Source: Vagococcus zengguangii (GTDB lineage Bacteria; Bacillota; Bacilli; Lactobacillales; Vagococcaceae). Taken from it: a stretch of 64,000 nucleotides of DNA. A model generated the notes under the pieces. The model worked only from the letters and a program-made list of their open reading frames with translations. It was not told the DNA's origin and did no database searches. Position numbers and translations under genes: made by a program. The stretch spans positions 1,209,001 to 1,273,000 of the forward strand of contig NZ_CP039712.1 in the NCBI RefSeq assembly GCF_005145005.1. The letters run 5' to 3'. Of this stretch, positions 35,752 through 45,593 are shown in pieces (position 1 is the stretch's first letter; the number at the start of each line of letters is the position of its first letter).

Positions 35752-35779
35752 ATTATACACGAGCAAATTTATTCCGCAA
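35752..35779 (-). promoter_or_regulatory. Promoter of the zinc-binding lipoprotein gene
   Basis: On the minus strand -35 TTGCGG (35774-35779), 16-base spacer, -10 TATAAT (35752-35757). Confidence 0.65.
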
Positions 35780-35780
35780 C

Positions 35781-35810
35781 AAAAAAAGTATCCAAAACGG
35801 ATACTTTTTT
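35781..35810 (-). terminator. Terminator of the hrcA-grpE-dnaK-dnaJ operon
   Basis: AAAAAAGTATCC and GGATACTTTTTT pair around a short loop just behind the dnaJ stop. Confidence 0.88.
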
Positions 35811-35816
35811 CTATTA

Positions 35817-36971
35817 TTACTTCTTACGACCATTAAATGCATCTTTTACTTTATCAAAGAAGCCTTCTTCTTGAGGGCTAACCACTTCATCGCCACTTGC
35901 TTCAGCAAAGTCTTTTAATGCTCGTTTTTGAGCGTCATTTAAGTTCTTAGGCGTTACTAACTTCACGATGACATGTTGGTCTCCATTACCAGTTCCACGC
36001 AATCTAGGTGCTCCTTTGCCTCTTAAGCGGAAAGTCGTACCTGTTTGTGTACCTGCAGGAATTTTCAATTTAACGTCTCCATGAACAGTTGGCACTTCTA
36101 TTTCAGTTCCTAATGCAACTTGAACAAAATTCACTGGTAGTTCATAGAAGATATCTGCCCCTTCACGTTCAAAAATTGGGCTTTCTTCAACACGGAAAAC
36201 AACATATAAATCACCATAAGGTCCACCGTTAATCCCTGCTTCTCCTTGGCCACTTAGACGCATTTGTTGTCCATCTTCTACACCAGCTGGTACATTAACT
36301 TTTACCTTGTGAGTTTCATTAACTTTACCAGTACCGTGACAGTCCGTACATTTATCTTTAATTGTTTGACCTTTTCCTTGACAGTCTGGACACACTTGAC
36401 GGCTCATCACACGACCAAGTGGTGTTTGACGTTCAACGTTAATAGTTCCTTGTCCATGACAACGCGCACACGTTTCCGGATGAGTACCAGGTTTAGCCCC
36501 GCTACCAGAACAAGTTTTACATGATTCTTCGCGTTTATAACTAATATCTTTTTCAGTACCAAAAATCGCTTCTTCAAACGTTAAATTCACACTATATTGT
36601 AAGTCAGAACCTTGACGAGGTGCATTTGGATTACTTGAGCGTCCACCGCCTCCAAAGAATGATTCAAAAATATCCTCGAAGCCGCCAAAACCGCCTCCTC
36701 CAAAACCTTCAAATCCACCACCAAAGCCGCCACCTGCACCAAAGTTAGGATCAGTTGACGCATGACCATATTGATCGTAAGCAGCACGTTTTTGCGCATC
36801 GCTTAGGACTTCATAAGCTTCCGCTACCTCTTTAAACTTTTCGTCAGCATCTGCTTCTTTATTAATATCTGGATGATATTTTTTTGATAATTTTCGATAG
36901 GCTTTTTTAATCTCATCGTCTGAAGCATCTTTCGATACCCCTAGCACTTCATAATAATCTCTTTTTGCCAT
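35817..36971 (-). CDS. dnaJ: Chaperone protein DnaJ
   Basis: From ATG 36971 (GGAGG seven bases before) the protein has 384 residues; the open frame extends ten codons further but lacks a better start. It has a J domain with HPD (YHPDI, about 32-36), a Gly/Phe-rich linker (about 72-115), four CxxCxGxG zinc repeats and C-terminal substrate-binding domains. It brings unfolded proteins to DnaK and stimulates its ATPase. It is the last gene of the heat-shock operon. Confidence 0.97.
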   Translation of the reverse strand: MAKRDYYEVLGVSKDASDDEIKKAYRKLSKKYHPDINKEADADEKFKEVAEAYEVLSDAQKRAAYDQYGHASTDPNFGAGGGFGGGFEGFGGGGFGGFEDIFESFFGGGGRSSNPNAPRQGSDLQYSVNLTFEEAIFGTEKDISYKREESCKTCSGSGAKPGTHPETCARCHGQGTINVERQTPLGRVMSRQVCPDCQGKGQTIKDKCTDCHGTGKVNETHKVKVNVPAGVEDGQQMRLSGQGEAGINGGPYGDLYVVFRVEESPIFEREGADIFYELPVNFVQVALGTEIEVPTVHGDVKLKIPAGTQTGTTFRLRGKGAPRLRGTGNGDQHVIVKLVTPKNLNDAQKRALKDFAEASGDEVVSPQEEGFFDKVKDAFNGRKK

Positions 36972-37017
36972 GGGTTTACCTCCACACTTCTCTAGTTTCA
37001 ATGCTTTCTTATCATAT

Positions 37018-37061
37018 CATATTATTAATAATTGGCAAACCGTCCGATTATTAATAATATG
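37018..37061. other. 15-bp AT-rich stem-loop between dnaK and dnaJ
   Basis: The arms 37018-37032 and 37047-37061 are perfect complements, made almost only of A and T around a 14-base GC-richer loop. It has no T-run and lies upstream of the dnaJ SD. A second hairpin (37068-37076 with 37093-37101, ending in TTTTC) follows dnaK and may be a partial terminator. Confidence 0.55.
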
Positions 37062-37108
37062 ACATTAGAAAAGCCAACTACCCTAAGGTTGCTGGCTTTT
37101 CAATTTGA

Positions 37109-38950
<1,842 letters not shown>

Positions 38951-38970
38951 TTAATTTTTCTAATTTATTA

Positions 38971-39531
38971 TTACTGTGCTACGATAACCATTGTTGGACG
39001 TAACACACGATCATGCAATTTGTATCCTTTTTGAAGTTCATGAATCACTTCATCAGGTGCTTGCCCTTCTGAAACAGGCATTGTTTGAACGGCTTGATGT
39101 AAGTTTGGATCAAAGGTTTCTCCAAGTGCTGAAATGACTTCTACGCCTGATGCATTAAGTGCATTTAGTAAGCTATCTCTTACCATTTCAACTCCTTTTT
39201 TAAGGTTTTCACCATTTTCATCTGTTACTTCCGTTTCAAGCGCACGTTCTAAGTTGTCGATAGCAGGTAATAATTCTTTTGCTAAATCTTGTGAACGGTA
39301 GCGTGCAGCTAATTCACGTTCTTTTTGATTACGATTTCGCATATTAATCATTTCTGCTTGAACGCGTAGTAATTGGTCTTCTAATTCGTTGACCTTTACT
39401 TCAAGTTCTTCTTCCTTAGACACTTCGATTACTTCTTCAACTTCGGCTCCTGTTTCTTCAGTCGCTTCTTGAGTTGTTTCAGTTGTAGCTTGTTCTTCTT
39501 GAAGCATTTCTTCCTTCATTTCTTCTGACAA
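38971..39531 (-). CDS. grpE: Nucleotide exchange factor GrpE
   Basis: The protein has an acidic coiled N-terminus (about 1-60) and the GrpE head domain ending in GYKLHDRVLRPTMVIVAQ. It exchanges ADP on DnaK. The start is not certain: TTG at 39531 has AAAGG nine bases before it, whereas GTG 39540 touches the SD; I use the TTG (186 residues). It lies 17-18 bases after hrcA. Confidence 0.93.
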   Translation of the reverse strand: MSEEMKEEMLQEEQATTETTQEATEETGAEVEEVIEVSKEEELEVKVNELEDQLLRVQAEMINMRNRNQKERELAARYRSQDLAKELLPAIDNLERALETEVTDENGENLKKGVEMVRDSLLNALNASGVEVISALGETFDPNLHQAVQTMPVSEGQAPDEVIHELQKGYKLHDRVLRPTMVIVAQ

Positions 39532-39548
39532 CTGCCTCACCCTTTCTT

Positions 39549-40583
39549 TTATGAATCCAATAAGCGATAGTAGTCGCTTAAATAATTCGCTAATTCTTTT
39601 CTGTAAGTATCCATTAATGTAAAAATTTCTGAATAGGCCATGTTTGTAGGCCCGATAATGGCAATCGTACCGTTACCGTATTCACTAATTTCATAGGAAG
39701 CCGTAATCATGCTCATATTAGATAAGAGTTCATTATCATTTTCTGAGCCAATTCGAAATTCAATACCTTCATTCGGCGCTGAAATCATGTTTGACAACAA
39801 CTCTTGATTATCCATTAATGAATAAAATGATTTAATTTGATGAACGTCTGAAATCATTTGGTTATCCAAAAGATTCATTTGACCACTAATATACACTTTG
39901 TCTTTAAACGTACTTGCTAAAATTGTATCAAAAACATCCATCACTCCTCTTGTTGTGACAAAATATTTTTGTAAAATCATAGGGATTTCCGTTCTTAGTT
40001 TGTTGTATACCGTGACTAATTGTTCACCGACTAATTTTTCATTGGCGATAGAAACAATAGTTTCAATATCGCTATAAGCAAGATGTTCTGGCATTTTAAA
40101 TACTCGACTTTCAACGTTCCCTTTATCTGTAATGATAATGGCCACTAATTGTTGCTTGTTTAGTGGGATAACCCTAAAACCTGTCAAACGACGGCTAGTC
40201 ATTTCAGGTCCTAACGATATCGCCGTATAGTTGGTCAATTGAGATAAAAAATCCGCTGAATGCGCCATAATATCATTTAATGCCGTGTATTCCTGATCAA
40301 ACGATTGACGAATTCTAGTAATATCTTCTTGCTTCATTTGTGATGGTTGTAATAGATGATCCACATAGAACCGATACCCCTTCAATGAAGGTACACGACC
40401 AGCTGATGTATGAGGCTTCTCTATCAACCCTTGATTTTCAAGAACTACCAAATCATTCCGAATCGTTGCTGAGCTGGCTTTAATACCCGCGTTCATCAAT
40501 GTCTTCGATCCGATTGGTTCTCCCGTTTCAGTATTTAACTGAATGACTAATCGCAAAATATCTAATTGTCGTTGTGATAACAT
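39549..40583 (-). CDS. hrcA: Heat-inducible transcription repressor HrcA
   Basis: The 344-residue repressor (ATG 40583, SD GAGAGG) has an N-terminal winged helix (about 1-75; GSKTLMNAGIKASSATIRNDL) and a GAF-like C-terminal domain. It binds CIRCE and needs GroEL for activity, so it controls this operon. It is the first gene, behind two CIRCE elements. Confidence 0.96.
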   Translation of the reverse strand: MLSQRQLDILRLVIQLNTETGEPIGSKTLMNAGIKASSATIRNDLVVLENQGLIEKPHTSAGRVPSLKGYRFYVDHLLQPSQMKQEDITRIRQSFDQEYTALNDIMAHSADFLSQLTNYTAISLGPEMTSRRLTGFRVIPLNKQQLVAIIITDKGNVESRVFKMPEHLAYSDIETIVSIANEKLVGEQLVTVYNKLRTEIPMILQKYFVTTRGVMDVFDTILASTFKDKVYISGQMNLLDNQMISDVHQIKSFYSLMDNQELLSNMISAPNEGIEFRIGSENDNELLSNMSMITASYEISEYGNGTIAIIGPTNMAYSEIFTLMDTYRKELANYLSDYYRLLDS

Positions 40584-40598
40584 TCTATTCACCTCTCT

Positions 40599-40625
40599 TT
40601 AGCACTCGGAACTCATAAGTGCTAA
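40599..40625. promoter_or_regulatory. CIRCE operator 1
   Basis: TTAGCACTC-N9-AAGTGCTAA differs from the CIRCE consensus (TTAGCACTC-N9-GAGTGCTAA) at one base. It lies at the transcription start region, between the -10 and the hrcA SD. Confidence 0.93.
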
Positions 40626-40636
40626 TCACAATACTT

Positions 40637-40665
40637 AGTATATCAGTAAACATAGGGGTTGTCAA
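40637..40665 (-). promoter_or_regulatory. Promoter of the hrcA operon
   Basis: On the minus strand the consensus -35 TTGACA (40660-40665), 17-base spacer and -10 TATACT (40637-40642), flanked by the two CIRCE operators. Confidence 0.85.
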
Positions 40666-40682
40666 TGGAAAAACACCATTTT

Positions 40683-40709
40683 TTAGCACTCGTTACAAAA
40701 GAGTGCTAA
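40683..40709. promoter_or_regulatory. CIRCE operator 2
   Basis: TTAGCACTC-N9-GAGTGCTAA is a perfect CIRCE element upstream of the -35 box. Confidence 0.95.
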
Positions 40710-40763
40710 AAACAACAAAATCCCTTACAAATCAAGGAATTATAATAATTTTAATCAAAAAAA

Positions 40764-40791
40764 TGTGTATCGCCTAGCTTAGCAATACACA
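40764..40791 (-). terminator. Terminator of the truB-ribF-hemW operon
   Basis: TGTGTATCGC (40764-40773) pairs with GCAATACACA (40782-40791) with one G-T pair; seven T follow on the minus strand. Confidence 0.8.
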
Positions 40792-40824
40792 CTTTTTCGA
40801 TATTTAATTAACATTTCGTTTAAT

Positions 40825-41961
40825 CTAATCAATTAAAAACTTCTCAAATACTTCATTACCTAAAATTAAACCATGTTTGGTTAAAGCGATATGATCGTCT
40901 TTGAGTTGAATCAAGTCTTGCGCCTCAAGCTGAGGTAAAATCTTGCCGTAAACATCATAAAAGTCACGTCCAAACTTACGATTGAACTCTGTAATCGAAA
41001 CACCTTTCAATTTACGTAGACCTAAGAACATTTGCTCTTCCATCACATTTTTAGTTGTTAACTCTTCTGTTTCACGGATTGGCAATCGATCTTCTCTTAA
41101 AGGTTTCAAATAATGTTGAATCGGGCCCTGGTTTTTATAACGCGTTTGATTCAAGTAACCACTTGCCCCCGCACCTAAACCATAATAATGCTCATTATTC
41201 CAGTAGACTAAATTATGTTGACTTTGTTTACCTGGAGCTGAAAAATTACTAATTTCATATTGTTTTTTACCATGTTTTTCCATTTCTTCAGCAGCACGTT
41301 CAAACATGTTGCCTTCGACATCTTCAGGTGGTAAATCAAGTCGACCTTGACGTGCCCAGTTATAAAAAATCGTCTGATTTTCTAGGATTAATGAATATAA
41401 CGAATAATGTGGTAAATCTAAAGCAAGTGCTTGCTTCAATGTGTCTTCGAAACTAGCCATGGTTTGACCTGGTAATGCATAGATTAAATCAATACTAACA
41501 TTATTACCAAACCCTGCTTTATCAATGACCTTCATCGTATCATAGACGTCTTGAGCGCTATGTTTACGACCAATTTTTTTTAGTAATTTATCATCAAATG
41601 ACTGCACACCCATCGATAAACGATTAACGCCGTAAGAAGACATGACATTTAGCTTTTCTAAGGTTAAGTCACCAGGGTTCGCTTCAACTGTAAATTCATT
41701 TCCATCTTTAAAAGGCATTAACTCTCTAATGCCTGCTAGTAACACATCTAACTGCTCGGCTGTTAAAGACGTTGGCGTCCCACCACCAATATAAATCGTT
41801 TCAGTATTATCTGTTGGAAACTGTTCAAGCGTCATTTTAATTTCTTTTAATAAAGACTGAACGTATTCATCAACCGGTTGCCCTTCTAACATTACTTTAT
41901 TAAAATCGCAATAATAACAAATGTGCTCACAAAATGGAATATGAATATAAGCTGACGTCAT
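40825..41961 (-). CDS. hemW: Radical SAM heme chaperone HemW
   Basis: The 378-residue protein has the HemN/HemW radical-SAM cluster motif CEHICYYC (C11, C15, C18; CX3CX2C) and the family's GGGTPT and QSFDDKLLKKIGR segments. HemW proteins bind heme and insert it into target enzymes; they lack the coproporphyrinogen oxidase activity of HemN. Its start overlaps the ribF stop by four bases. Confidence 0.9.
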   Translation of the reverse strand: MTSAYIHIPFCEHICYYCDFNKVMLEGQPVDEYVQSLLKEIKMTLEQFPTDNTETIYIGGGTPTSLTAEQLDVLLAGIRELMPFKDGNEFTVEANPGDLTLEKLNVMSSYGVNRLSMGVQSFDDKLLKKIGRKHSAQDVYDTMKVIDKAGFGNNVSIDLIYALPGQTMASFEDTLKQALALDLPHYSLYSLILENQTIFYNWARQGRLDLPPEDVEGNMFERAAEEMEKHGKKQYEISNFSAPGKQSQHNLVYWNNEHYYGLGAGASGYLNQTRYKNQGPIQHYLKPLREDRLPIRETEELTTKNVMEEQMFLGLRKLKGVSITEFNRKFGRDFYDVYGKILPQLEAQDLIQLKDDHIALTKHGLILGNEVFEKFLID

Positions 41962-42911
41962 GCTAAAGACCCTCTTTCTTTAAAATAAAGCCCCGTATTT
42001 TGTTTGTCTTCATTTAATTGTGCAACAAGACCTTCAATTCCGTCAAATTTTATCTCGCCACGTAAATAATGTAGCCATCTCACTTCAACTTGTTCTCCAT
42101 ATATATCCTGACTAAAATCTAAAATATACACTTCAACTGTTCGATCACGATTTGCTTTAAAAGTAATATTATGACCAATTTGAGCCATCCCTTGATACCA
42201 TTTGTCAGCTACTTTAATCTCCACCACATAAACACCATCTTTCGGCAAATGTACAGCGCTAGATGTTTTTACGTTTGCAGTCGGAAAACCTAAAGTACGA
42301 CCTCGAGCATCTCCATGAACGACAATACCACCTGTGACATAATCATAGGCTAACATTTCATTTACCAATTCCATCTCGCCTTCATCAAGATAAACACGAA
42401 TACGCGATGAACTAATTTTTAAATTGTTTTCTGATAATTTATCAACAGTTATGACATCAAATCGACCTTGTGCATAACCTGGTAAATGCTCCATCGCGGC
42501 AATTTCCTTCTTGCCATATGTATAATCAAAACCTGCAACCGCAACTTTGGCATTCAAACCAACGATGTACTCATCAACGAACGCTTCTGGTGAAAGCCCC
42601 GCAAACGCAGAGGTAAATTCAACAACGTATAAATAATCTACTCCTAAAGCTGCCATGATTTCCGCTTTTTGTTCAACCGTCGTTAAATATCTCACTGCCT
42701 TAGGATCAATTTTTTGAAAAACGATTGACGGATGTTGATTAAATGTCATTACTGCCAATTTCAATCCGCGTTTAATCGCCTCTTCTTTGGCACGTTTAAT
42801 GACAGCTTGATGACCGCGATGTACGCCATCAAAGAAACCTAGTGTCATTACAACGTCACCACTTGGGATTGCGCTAGGGTCATAAGGATGATGTATTTCA
42901 ATTAATTCCAT
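41958..42911 (-). CDS. ribF: Bifunctional riboflavin kinase/FAD synthetase
   Basis: The 317-residue enzyme has an N-terminal FMN adenylyltransferase domain (TLGFFDGVHRGHQAVI, about 24-39) and a C-terminal flavokinase domain (GRTLGFPTANV, about 205-215). It makes FMN and then FAD from riboflavin. It lies 14 bases after truB, a common pairing in Firmicutes. Confidence 0.96.
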   Translation of the reverse strand: MELIEIHHPYDPSAIPSGDVVMTLGFFDGVHRGHQAVIKRAKEEAIKRGLKLAVMTFNQHPSIVFQKIDPKAVRYLTTVEQKAEIMAALGVDYLYVVEFTSAFAGLSPEAFVDEYIVGLNAKVAVAGFDYTYGKKEIAAMEHLPGYAQGRFDVITVDKLSENNLKISSSRIRVYLDEGEMELVNEMLAYDYVTGGIVVHGDARGRTLGFPTANVKTSSAVHLPKDGVYVVEIKVADKWYQGMAQIGHNITFKANRDRTVEVYILDFSQDIYGEQVEVRWLHYLRGEIKFDGIEGLVAQLNEDKQNTGLYFKERGSLA

Positions 42912-42925
42912 AACTTTTCTACCTC

Positions 42926-43849
42926 TTACTGATCATTTCTAATAATTTTTGTTGGTTTTAACATATTTTTTTTGGTTGGATGAACTTGATAAACCCCGAC
43001 GACTTGTCCTTGATAAAAAACAGGTAACGGTTCCTCTTCTTTAGTCGATTGATTGACTAGATGACGTGCTAAAAAGACCCCGTTTTTCACCAATTGATAT
43101 TGTTCATCGTTTAATTCAATGCAAGTAAATGATGCGTCAAAAGCTCGCTCAATTGGTTGAACAAAACTAAAATCTTCTTGTTCAACTAAAGCACTGATCT
43201 GCTCTAGCGTTAATGCATTTTCTTTACTCAAGCCACCACTAGCTGTACGCGTCAAGTCGGACATATGAGCAGGTAGCCCCAAAACAGTCCCTGTATCAAC
43301 CGATAACGTCCGAACATATGTCCCTTTACCACAAACCACTTTAAAGCGCCATGTTTGCGTTCCAGATACTTCATTAAAAACGGGTTCACTTGTTCGCTCA
43401 AATGAAAAGATTTCCGCTTTTCTAATAGGGCGTTCTACTTCTAACCCCTCACGTGCATATTCATATAAACGTTTACCGTTAACTTTAACCGCTGAATACA
43501 TCGGTGGTATTTGCGTAATCGTTCCCACCATTTGACTCATCGCATCATCAATAGCTTCCGTTGTCAAAGGTTCAGTTAACGAAACTTGCTCAACGACTTC
43601 ACCTGAAGCATCTTCAGTTGTTGTTGAGAAACCTAACGTAATCTCACCTTCATATATCTTATGATTATCTTGTAAATATTCAATCACTTTGGTTCCTTTA
43701 CCAATACAAATCGGTAAAACACCGTCTACATCAGGATCCAAGGTGCCACCGTGACCGATTTTTTTCATTTTTAAAATTTTTCTTAGTTTAAATACGCAAT
43801 CATGACTGGTCATGCCACGTTCTTTCCATAATGCAATAATACCGTCCAC
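42926..43849 (-). CDS. truB: tRNA pseudouridine(55) synthase
   Basis: The 307-residue enzyme makes pseudouridine 55 in the T-loop of tRNAs. The catalytic aspartate is D38 in GGTLDPDVDGVL. The segments KIYEGEITLGFSTTTEDA and RLYEYAREG follow, then a PUA-like C-terminus. It is the first gene of the truB-ribF-hemW unit. Confidence 0.96.
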   Translation of the reverse strand: MDGIIALWKERGMTSHDCVFKLRKILKMKKIGHGGTLDPDVDGVLPICIGKGTKVIEYLQDNHKIYEGEITLGFSTTTEDASGEVVEQVSLTEPLTTEAIDDAMSQMVGTITQIPPMYSAVKVNGKRLYEYAREGLEVERPIRKAEIFSFERTSEPVFNEVSGTQTWRFKVVCGKGTYVRTLSVDTGTVLGLPAHMSDLTRTASGGLSKENALTLEQISALVEQEDFSFVQPIERAFDASFTCIELNDEQYQLVKNGVFLARHLVNQSTKEEEPLPVFYQGQVVGVYQVHPTKKNMLKPTKIIRNDQ

Positions 43850-43962
43850 GATAATTACTCCTCACTTAGTCTAATAACCCAGTTATTATAACATATTACA
43901 CCTTATAAGTGGGCAAAATGCTTTGAAATTCAACGCTTCAATCATTTAAACTTTATAAAAAA

Positions 43963-43986
43963 AAGCAGAAGGTTAACCTTCTGCTT
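43963..43986 (-). terminator. Terminator overlapping the MFS stop codon
   Basis: A perfect 24-base palindrome of AAGCAGAAGGTT and AACCTTCTGCTT has the stop codon (43973-43975) at its centre; T-residues follow on the minus strand. Confidence 0.82.
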
Positions 43987-45154
43987 GGTATTTCTTACTG
44001 TTTAGTTTTAAGGAAATAATTCCGGTAATTAACAAAATAAGCGCTGATACAAAGTAAGGCGAGCGGTGATGCATATCAAATAATGCTCCTGCTACAATTG
44101 GACCCACAATATTACCCACACTTGTAAACGTTGAATTCAATCCATTAATCATCCCTTGATTATTGCCAGCATGTTTAGATAAATAGGTTGTTACAGCTGG
44201 TCTAAACAAGTCAAATGACAAGAATACCACGAACGTTGAAGCCACTACTACCCACGGTCTATTCGTAAATGCTATAAACGCAATAAACAATGCACTTGAA
44301 AAGAATGTTAATTGAATTAAGCGTAACTCACCCATAATATCAACTAATTTTTCAAAGATAAACAGTTGGAAGATTAAGGCAAAAATACCTCCAATCGTAA
44401 TAACGACTGAAATTTGTCCAACTGTAAAACCAAAGTTTTCAGTGGCCATCACACTGTATATCGCTTCAAAAGCTTGTAAACCAAATGAAGAGATAAAAAT
44501 GATAACAAATAACATACTGAAAATAGGATTTTTCAGCAAATTAAAAGCTTCCGTTTTTGCGTCTAACTTTTCAACTGCTTTGTGAGACACCTCTTGATGT
44601 TTTTCTGGTTCTTTCAAAATAAGTGCTGAAACGATAAAACCAATAAAAGCCACTAACGCTGCGGCAAAAAACGGTACACGTAAACCAAAATGAGTTAACG
44701 CCCCACCAACACCAGGACCAATGATAAAACCACCACTAATAGCAGCAGAAACTAATCCCATCGCTTTTGGACGTTCTTCAATCGTTGTTAAATCCGTCAC
44801 AAACGCTGTAACCGACGGCATAATGAAGGCCGCTGAAGCGCCTCCTAATAAACGTGAAAAATAAAACCATGGTAAAGTTTGCGCGAAGCCAAAAATAACT
44901 TCCGAAATTGCAAATAACAGCATACCAAAGACGATTAATTTTTTACGTCCAAATCTATCTGACATGTAACCTGAAATTGGCGATACTACTAATTGCGCGA
45001 ACGCAAAAATTGAAACTAAAATCCCCATAACAGTCCCTGAGAAGCCCATTTCTATTTTTAGCTGTGGTAAGGCAGGTATCACAAGTCCGACCCCTAAAAA
45101 GACTAAAAATAGGTTGAAGACAACCAAGTATAACATTGAATTCTTTTTAACCAT
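43973..45154 (-). CDS. MFS drug/proton antiporter-like transporter
   Basis: The 393-residue protein has twelve hydrophobic helices. The loop-2 motif GYMSDRFGRKK (about 62-72) marks the major facilitator superfamily, and motif C GGFIIGPGVGGAL (about 139-151) marks the DHA1 drug antiporters such as NorA and Bmr. It is a single gene between the infB operon and truB. Real substrates are not predictable. Confidence 0.85.
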   Translation of the reverse strand: MVKKNSMLYLVVFNLFLVFLGVGLVIPALPQLKIEMGFSGTVMGILVSIFAFAQLVVSPISGYMSDRFGRKKLIVFGMLLFAISEVIFGFAQTLPWFYFSRLLGGASAAFIMPSVTAFVTDLTTIEERPKAMGLVSAAISGGFIIGPGVGGALTHFGLRVPFFAAALVAFIGFIVSALILKEPEKHQEVSHKAVEKLDAKTEAFNLLKNPIFSMLFVIIFISSFGLQAFEAIYSVMATENFGFTVGQISVVITIGGIFALIFQLFIFEKLVDIMGELRLIQLTFFSSALFIAFIAFTNRPWVVVASTFVVFLSFDLFRPAVTTYLSKHAGNNQGMINGLNSTFTSVGNIVGPIVAGALFDMHHRSPYFVSALILLITGIISLKLNSKKYQAEG

Positions 45155-45176
45155 ACAAGTCCCCCTTAATATAAAA

Positions 45177-45200
45177 AGGGCTGTGAAGTCTCACAGCCCT
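45177..45200 (-). terminator. Terminator of the rimP-rbfA operon
   Basis: AGGGCTGTGA (45177-45186) pairs with TCACAGCCCT (45191-45200); five T follow on the minus strand. Confidence 0.85.
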
Positions 45201-45207
45201 CTAATTC

Positions 45208-45561
45208 TTAGTAATCCTGACGATTCATGTTTCGAATTAATTCATCAATTCGATTTCCGTAAGCGACAGATTCATCACGTTTAAAGAATAACTCGGGCGT
45301 TTTATAGATGTTTAATCTGCTCCCTAGTTCTTTACGCATTAAACCACTTGCTTTATCAAAACCTTTTTGGACGTCTTCCCAATCTTTAGGATCATCTGTC
45401 AAAGTGCTGTAATAAATGGTTGCTTGTTGTAAATCACCAGTCACCGATACTTCGGTAATTGTTGCACCCGCAACTCGAGGATCACGAACTTTTTTATGCA
45501 AAATATCGTTAATTTCTTTTTGTACTTCTTGTGCCACACGGCGAGAACGATAATTAGCCAT
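45208..45561 (-). CDS. rbfA: 30S ribosome-binding factor RbfA
   Basis: The 117-residue KH-like protein helps mature the 16S rRNA 5' end and 30S subunit. Recognised segments are VAQEVQKEINDIL, KVRDPRVAGATITEVSVTGD and FFKRDES. It follows infB by 32 bases as the last gene of the operon. Confidence 0.96.
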   Translation of the reverse strand: MANYRSRRVAQEVQKEINDILHKKVRDPRVAGATITEVSVTGDLQQATIYYSTLTDDPKDWEDVQKGFDKASGLMRKELGSRLNIYKTPELFFKRDESVAYGNRIDELIRNMNRQDY

Positions 45562-45593
45562 ATTCGTTGGCTCCTTTCAATATATAATAGTTA

